NCBI GenBank assembly: GCA_027295555.1
Contig: JAPUKT010000209.1
Location: 1 to 10,881 of the forward strand
DNA: 10,881 bases
Direction of reading: 5' to 3'
From: Deltaproteobacteria bacterium
GTDB lineage: Bacteria > Myxococcota_A > Polyangia > Polyangiales > Houyiibacteriaceae
Position 1 is the stretch's first letter, and each line of letters opens with the position of its first letter. A model generated the notes under the pieces. The model was not told the origin of the DNA. It searched no databases and saw nothing but the letters and a program-made list of their open reading frames with translations. This document shows, one piece after another, positions 7,013 through 10,881 of the stretch. The position numbers and the translations under genes are program-made.

Positions 7013-8586
7013 TGCCGACCTTCAAGTTAGACGGACGTGAGATTTCCTTTGAGCCTGGCGAGACGGTCATACAAGCTGCGTGGCGCGTCGGGATCGAGAT
7101 TCCGCACTACTGCTGGCACCCGGGGCTCTCGATCGCCGCCAATTGCCGGATGTGCCTGGTTCACGTCACGAGCGGGCGGCAGATGGCATTGCCGCAGCTC
7201 GAGCTCGACGAAGAGAGGGGCGAGTACGTCCCGACGACCAAGCCGAAGCTCGACCCCGCCTGTCAGCTCGCCGCCGCCGAAGACATGGAGGTCTCTTCGA
7301 CCAGCGAGGTGGTGAAGACCGCACAAGCCTCGGTGCAAGAGTTCTTGCTTCTAAACCACCCCGTCGACTGTCCGATCTGCGATCAGTCGGGCGAGTGCAA
7401 GCTCCAGGACTACTACTACGAGCACCAAGGGACGCTGAAGCGCAAGCTCACGGAGCCGGTGCATAAGCCCAAAGGGGTCCGGTTCGGGCCGACCATCGTG
7501 TACGACGCCGAGCGGTGCATCATGTGCACCCGCTGCATTCGTGTGTGCGACGAGCTCGCGAAAGACCACGTGCTCGATATGCGCGAGCGCGGGGACAGGA
7601 TGGAAATCATCCTCGCCCCGGGTCGAGAGCTCGATCACAAGTACACCCTGATGACCGAGCACGTGTGTCCGGTAGGCGCGCTCACGAGCTCGGACTTCCG
7701 GTTCAAGGCTCGAGTTTGGTTCTTGAAGTCCGGCGCCGGTGTGTGCACCGGGTGCGCGACGGGCTGTAACACCCACGTCGATTACGACCCACGCTACGGC
7801 AAGGTCTATCGGTTGAGGCCTCGCGACAACGAGGACGTCAACAAGTTCTGGATGTGCGACGACGGCATGATGACCTACACCCGTCACGACACCGACCGGT
7901 TGCTCATGCCGACCGCTGGGCGTGGCGAGGAGCGTACGCCGGTTCTCGACGATGAAGCGTTCGCGTTGGCGGCCGAGCAACTCCGTAACGTCGAGGCATC
8001 GAAGCTCGCGGTCGTATTGAGCGCCCAGCACACTACCGAAGACAACCTCGCATTGGTGAAGCTCGCGCAGGCGCTCGGGGCAGGGCAGCTCTACCTGGCT
8101 GCACTCGGCGGCTGGGAGGGAGACGACATCCTTCGAAGCGACGACAACAACCCGAACCGCGCGGGCGCGATCCAAGCGGCTGGGGGCGCCCCGCTCAAGA
8201 CGGTCGCGGATTTGCTCACGGACGTGCAGAGCGGAGCCGTGCAAGGGGTGCTTGCGCTCGGCTGGGCGACTGCCGAAAAACTCGAAGAGCTCGCGCCCCT
8301 CGTGACTCTCGATGCCGTCGTCTCGCTGACCACCCACGTCGGGGCACTCCCCGCGGTGGCCTCGGTTGCCATTCCCGTGGCCGACACCTTCGAGATCGAG
8401 GGTAGCTTCGTCAACGAGAAGGGCATGGCGCAAGCGTTCAAGCCGGTGCTTCACCCGCCCGCGGGAGTCGAGCCAGGTTGGAAGGCGATCGCCGCGCTCG
8501 CCGGTCAGCTCGGTCACGACCTCGGCTTCAAAGACATTCAGGCGCTGCGAGAGGGGCTCGCGATCGAGGTGGAGGCGGCGCAATGA
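7012..8586 (+). CDS. nuoG: NADH-quinone oxidoreductase subunit G, short form
   Basis: This Fe-S electron-input subunit of complex I (75-kDa homologue) should pass electrons from the donor-oxidising module toward NuoI. The visible cluster ligands are as follows. N1b: C34, C45, C48 and C84. N5: H116, C120, C123 and C129 (Hx3Cx2Cx5C). N4: C169, C172, C175 and C219. N7: C245, C248, C252 and C282 (Cx2Cx3Cx29C). About 22 extra residues lie between C48 and C84 compared with typical NuoG. The molybdopterin-type domain is cut to about 240 residues, so the 524-residue protein is much shorter than E. coli NuoG (about 900) or Thermus Nqo3 (about 780). Its terminal IEGSFVNEKGMAQAF segment resembles the normal domain end, so the shortening looks internal. 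It overlaps nuoD by 1 nt and nuoH by 4 nt (ATGA). Context and the N7 motif favour NuoG over hydrogenase-type diaphorase subunits. Confidence 0.93.
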   Translation: MPTFKLDGREISFEPGETVIQAAWRVGIEIPHYCWHPGLSIAANCRMCLVHVTSGRQMALPQLELDEERGEYVPTTKPKLDPACQLAAAEDMEVSSTSEVVKTAQASVQEFLLLNHPVDCPICDQSGECKLQDYYYEHQGTLKRKLTEPVHKPKGVRFGPTIVYDAERCIMCTRCIRVCDELAKDHVLDMRERGDRMEIILAPGRELDHKYTLMTEHVCPVGALTSSDFRFKARVWFLKSGAGVCTGCATGCNTHVDYDPRYGKVYRLRPRDNEDVNKFWMCDDGMMTYTRHDTDRLLMPTAGRGEERTPVLDDEAFALAAEQLRNVEASKLAVVLSAQHTTEDNLALVKLAQALGAGQLYLAALGGWEGDDILRSDDNNPNRAGAIQAAGGAPLKTVADLLTDVQSGAVQGVLALGWATAEKLEELAPLVTLDAVVSLTTHVGALPAVASVAIPVADTFEIEGSFVNEKGMAQAFKPVLHPPAGVEPGWKAIAALAGQLGHDLGFKDIQALREGLAIEVEAAQ

Positions 8587-9995
8587 CGACGCAAATGCTG
8601 GTGGTATCCTCGATCCTCAAGATCCTCTTCGTCTTGGTGATCACGGTGGGCCTGTTCGCTCCGGTTTTGATTTGGGCCGAGCGGCGGCAGAGCGCGATGA
8701 TCCAAGATCGCCTAGGCCCAAGCCGAGCAGCCATCCCGCTCCCGCCGTTGGCAGTGGCGTTCATCGACAAGGCGCGGCTGCCGATGTGGCGCGGCTTTGC
8801 GCTCACGGGCATCGTTGCGATCATCGCGTTGGTGGCGGTTACCTGGGTCGCTTTTCGGGGAGCGAATCCATTGCCGATTTCTACGGCTGCGCTCAACATG
8901 ACGCTGGTTGGTTTCGGGACCGCATCGATCCTGCTTCGCGTAGGCTACGGCGTGCAGGGCATGATCGTCCGCAACAACGGCAAGATCATGCTCCTCGGGC
9001 TGCTCCACCCGCTGGCGGACGCGCTCAAGTTCATGTTCAAGGAAGACTTCGTGCCGCCGAAGTCCGACAAGCTCCTCTTCGCGGCAGGTCCCATCATCGC
9101 GCTGGTTCCCGCGATTGCCGCCTTCGCGGTCATTCCGTTCGCCAGCGTCATGTACTACGGCCACCTGACTGAGGTGCTCCCGCGGACCGGGGAGATTACC
9201 GGCGCCGCCATTCCGATGCAGGTTGCGAGCCTCAACGTAGGCATTCTGTTCATCTTCGCGATTGCCAGCACCGGGATCATCGGGGCCGCGATTGCAGGGT
9301 ACGCGTCCGACAACAAGTTCTCGCTCCTCGGCGGCATCCGCGCCGCCAGCCAGATGGTGAGCTACGAGGTCGTGCTAGGCCTGACACTGGTTCCCGCGTT
9401 CATGGTCTATCACTCGCTTCGTCTCGAGAACATGGCGATGTGGCAGCACGAGCACAGTTGGGGCATCTTCAATCCGCTGCTGGCGCTTGCGTTCATCATG
9501 TTCTTCACGGCGGCCATCGCCGAGACCAAGCGTATCCCGTTCGACCTCCCCGAGGGTGAGAGCGAGCTCGTCGGTGGCTACCTCACCGAGTACTCGGGGA
9601 TGAAGTTCGGCATGTTCTTCATGGGCGAGTTCGTCGAGGTGGTCGCGCTTGGGGCGATTGCATCGATCCTGTTCTTCGGTGGCTGGGACGTTCCGTTCCT
9701 CTACCGAGACGGGTTCGATTTCAGGCTCCCGTTCATGGCCTCGGGTATCGTGGTGCCGCTCACGCACTGGGTGGTCATCGCGATCCAGGTGCTGTTCTTC
9801 CTCCTCAAGATAGTCGTGTTCATCTGGTTCCAGCTGATGATTCGCTGGACGATGCCGCGGTTCCGATACGATCAGCTCATGAAGCTCTGCTGGAAGGGGC
9901 TCCTGCCGCTCTCTCTTCTCAACATCCTGCTCATGGGGGTGTTCATTCTTTCGGGGGCACTCGGGAAGTGGGTCGCCCTCCTGGACAAGCTCTGA
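8583..9995 (+). CDS. nuoH: NADH-quinone oxidoreductase subunit H, enlarged
   Basis: This membrane subunit (ND1 homologue) forms the entrance of the quinone tunnel and links the Q module to the proton channels. The ATG at 8583 overlaps the nuoG stop (ATGA) and has GGAGG 7 nt upstream. Family hallmarks are WAERRQSAMIQDRLGP (31-46), HPLADALKFMFKEDFVP (142-158), SLLGGIRAASQMVSYE (247-262), then AETKRIPFDLPEGESELVGG and EYSGMKFGMFF. The C-terminal PRFRYDQLMKLCWKGLLPL matches the normal family end. The protein has 470 residues against about 325 in typical NuoH. Much of the excess is about 88 residues (roughly 50-138) between RLGP and HPLAD. It contains two strongly hydrophobic segments, about 72-91 and 99-118. 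The remainder is in longer loops such as 188-211. The insert is in frame and the rest is well conserved, so the gene is probably functional. Confidence 0.94.
   Translation: MTTQMLVVSSILKILFVLVITVGLFAPVLIWAERRQSAMIQDRLGPSRAAIPLPPLAVAFIDKARLPMWRGFALTGIVAIIALVAVTWVAFRGANPLPISTAALNMTLVGFGTASILLRVGYGVQGMIVRNNGKIMLLGLLHPLADALKFMFKEDFVPPKSDKLLFAAGPIIALVPAIAAFAVIPFASVMYYGHLTEVLPRTGEITGAAIPMQVASLNVGILFIFAIASTGIIGAAIAGYASDNKFSLLGGIRAASQMVSYEVVLGLTLVPAFMVYHSLRLENMAMWQHEHSWGIFNPLLALAFIMFFTAAIAETKRIPFDLPEGESELVGGYLTEYSGMKFGMFFMGEFVEVVALGAIASILFFGGWDVPFLYRDGFDFRLPFMASGIVVPLTHWVVIAIQVLFFLLKIVVFIWFQLMIRWTMPRFRYDQLMKLCWKGLLPLSLLNILLMGVFILSGALGKWVALLDKL
8730..8996 (+). repeat. In-frame insert in nuoH, possible duplication of its TM2-TM3 unit
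   Basis: This stretch encodes NuoH residues about 50-138, placed where typical NuoH has only 7-8 residues linking RLGP to the PLAD loop. By eye its order of elements copies the following part of NuoH: PPLAVAFIDKARLP against HPLADALKFMFKEDFVP, a hydrophobic GIVAIIALVAV against GPIIALVPAI, AALN against ASLN, and NNGKIMLLG against SDNKFSLLG. Identity is low, so a duplication would be old. An unrelated insertion of two helices remains possible. Confidence 0.45.
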
Positions 9996-9998
9996 GGT
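9993..9998 (+). promoter_or_regulatory. Ribosome binding site of nuoI, overlapping the nuoH stop
   Basis: TGAGGT contains the nuoH stop codon and a GAGG core, with 5 nt to the ATG at 10004. It supports that ATG over an upstream in-frame ATG inside nuoH and couples nuoI translation to nuoH termination. Confidence 0.65.
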
Positions 9999-10003
9999 CA
10001 CGC

Positions 10004-10597
10004 ATGGCAGTCACGGTCAAAGTCATCAAGAAGCCAGGACGCACGGTCGCCGAGCAGATCTACGTGCCCGAAGTGGCCAAAGCCCTCGGGTTCGCGATGG
10101 GGCGGTTCTTCAAGAACACCTTCGGCCCGTCTGCGAAGAAGGAAATCGACACGGTGAAGTACCCCGAGGAGAAGCGCGACTACCCCGAGCGTTTCAGAGG
10201 CATTCATCGACTGACCCAGCGCTCCGACGGCTCGCCGCGCTGCGTCGCGTGCCTGTGCTGCAGCACGGCATGCCCGGCCCAGTGCATTCACATCGAGGCC
10301 GCGGAGTACGAGCCGGATGACCCGCGTTACGGCTACGAGCGCTATCCCGAAGTGTTCGTGATCGACGAGCTGCGATGCATCTTCTGCGGTTACTGCGTCG
10401 AAGCATGCCCCTGCGATGCGATTCGTATGGACACCGGCCTGCACATGCCGCCTTCCACGAGTCGCGAGCACTTCCTCTACGACAAAGAAACACTCCTTTC
10501 GATCCCGGGCAAAGACGGGACATACCTGACGGCGAACCCACGGCACGAGCCGGGTGATCCGACGCACCCGGGCATCGATCGCGAACGCGAGCACTAG
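10004..10597 (+). CDS. nuoI: NADH-quinone oxidoreductase subunit I (N6a/N6b)
   Basis: This ferredoxin-like Q-module subunit (TYKY homologue) carries two 4Fe-4S clusters that pass electrons from NuoG to N2 in NuoB. The product has 197 residues. The first motif gives C80, C83, C86 and C90 in CVACLCCSTACPAQC, and the second gives C125, C128, C131 and C135 in CIFCGYCVEACPCDAI. N6a should use C80, C83, C86 and C135; N6b should use C90, C125, C128 and C131. C85 and C94 are additional cysteines. The N-terminal amphipathic region (about 25-45) fits membrane-surface contact with NuoH. The C-terminal tail is charged and slightly longer than in E. coli NuoI. It starts 8 nt after nuoH with an overlapping ribosome site. 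The usual next gene, nuoJ, does not follow directly. Confidence 0.96.
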   Translation: MAVTVKVIKKPGRTVAEQIYVPEVAKALGFAMGRFFKNTFGPSAKKEIDTVKYPEEKRDYPERFRGIHRLTQRSDGSPRCVACLCCSTACPAQCIHIEAAEYEPDDPRYGYERYPEVFVIDELRCIFCGYCVEACPCDAIRMDTGLHMPPSTSREHFLYDKETLLSIPGKDGTYLTANPRHEPGDPTHPGIDREREH

Positions 10598-10628
10598 ACG
10601 TGACGAGCGTCAGCGAGGAAGCGCTCGC
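10597..10628 (+). other. nuoI-downstream spacer with two small hairpins
   Basis: TGAC (10601-10604) pairs with GTCA (10609-10612) around GAGC. GCGAG (10613-10617) pairs with CTCGC (10624-10628) around a six-base loop. The second hairpin overlaps GAGGAA (10615-10620), the likely ribosome site of the next reading frame, and could limit its translation. There is no T-run, so this is not a clear Rho-independent terminator. Confidence 0.3.
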
Positions 10629-10859
10629 ATGGTAGAGGCGACCAAAGTCGATGGCCGCAACGTCAGCTTCCGGCGGGAACCGGGGGAGGGGCCGACCCTC
10701 GTCTTCATACACGGGTCGGGGGACAACCATCACGCCTACGATCGACTGTTCACAGCCTTGATTGGCGTGGCCCGTGTCGCGCGTTCCTCGCAGACCTCTA
10801 GGAAGCGGTGGCCCGTAAAGCGATTTCGTTGTGCTGCTACGCCGCGCTTTCGTCCTTAG
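10629..10859 (+). pseudogene. Truncated alpha/beta hydrolase
   Basis: A 76-codon frame begins with ATG 8 nt after GAGGAA. Residues 1-45 look like the start of an alpha/beta hydrolase: a first strand, then GPTLVFIHGSGDNHHAYDRL (21-40). Its HGSG forms the oxyanion-hole motif that follows strand 3, and a helix comes next. From about residue 47 the sequence becomes arginine- and serine-rich without family character, and it stops at 10857. The nucleophile elbow (GxSxG), the acid and the catalytic histidine are absent, so it cannot be a working hydrolase. In another frame, 10778-10801 reads RAFLADL then stop, which resembles the end of such hydrolases. This would fit a large internal deletion plus frameshift, but seven residues are weak evidence. 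The alternative is a short novel protein that kept only the N-terminal fold. Substrate cannot be inferred. Confidence 0.6.
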
Positions 10860-10881
10860 TTCGCCAGCCAGGAAACAGCAG
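10860..10881. other. Window end, nothing recognised
   Basis: The last bases after the short hydrolase frame hold no supported coding start or structure. Whether nuoJ to nuoN follow further right cannot be seen. Confidence 0.5.

Noticed and set aside
7351..8583. Leftward open frame (410 codons) opposite nuoG
   Set aside because: Shadow of nuoG; no conserved motif and no ribosome site.
7012..8586. Reading the short NuoG as a hydrogenase or formate-dehydrogenase diaphorase subunit
   Set aside because: The full N1b-N5-N4-N7 set and the seamless place between nuoD and nuoH make complex I membership far more likely.
10801..10859. AAAGCG (10817-10822) and CGCTTT (10845-10850) as a terminator or integron-type recombination site
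   Set aside because: Six-base arms with a 22-base loop, no T-run, and none of the core site consensus of attC elements.
1..10881. CRISPR arrays, tRNA or rRNA genes, insertion sequences
   Set aside because: No spaced direct repeats, cloverleaf sequence, transposase motif or terminal inverted repeats were seen in a read of both strands.

Overview
The window is GC-rich, densely packed bacterial chromosome with short gaps, many start/stop overlaps and no tRNA, rRNA, insertion sequence or CRISPR array. The gene families point to an aerobic or facultative Gram-negative with a proton-pumping respiratory chain. Base composition, the long NuoG insertion and the AGCS subtype recall Myxococcota or other former Deltaproteobacteria, but that placement is an impression and was not computed.

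Left part (1-4106). The 3' end of a YggS/PROSC-type PLP-binding protein gene runs rightward and stops 7 nt short of a leftward three-gene set. Read in its own direction, that set is an AGCS-family sodium:alanine/glycine symporter, an aminopeptidase P-type Xaa-Pro peptidase (pepP) and pyrroline-5-carboxylate reductase (proC). Spacing is 16 nt and then 49 nt. Together they suggest amino-acid uptake, release of residues from proline-containing peptides and the last step of proline synthesis.

Middle (4020-4170). A divergent intergenic region separates this set from a rightward respiratory operon. It holds a TTGACA hexamer, an imperfect dyad and a Shine-Dalgarno sequence for nuoA.

Right part (4171-10597). 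A tightly coupled complex I operon is ordered nuoA-B-C-D-G-H-I. These genes supply the quinone-reducing Q module (B, C, D, I), the electron-input subunit NuoG with four Fe-S sites, and the membrane subunits A and H that join the arm to the pump. nuoE and nuoF, which encode the FMN/NADH-oxidising subunits, are absent from their usual place between D and G. nuoJ does not follow nuoI directly. NuoG is short (524 aa), with a reduced molybdopterin-type domain. NuoC has a charged C-terminal tail. NuoH is long (470 aa) because about 88 extra residues, including two hydrophobic segments, lie between its RLGP motif and its PLAD-KED loop; by eye the insert resembles a second copy of NuoH's own TM2-TM3 unit. 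This is the most unusual feature of the window.

Far right (10598-10881). After two small hairpins comes a short reading frame with the start of an alpha/beta hydrolase (HGSG motif). It loses family resemblance after about 45 residues and ends early, so it is probably a decayed gene.
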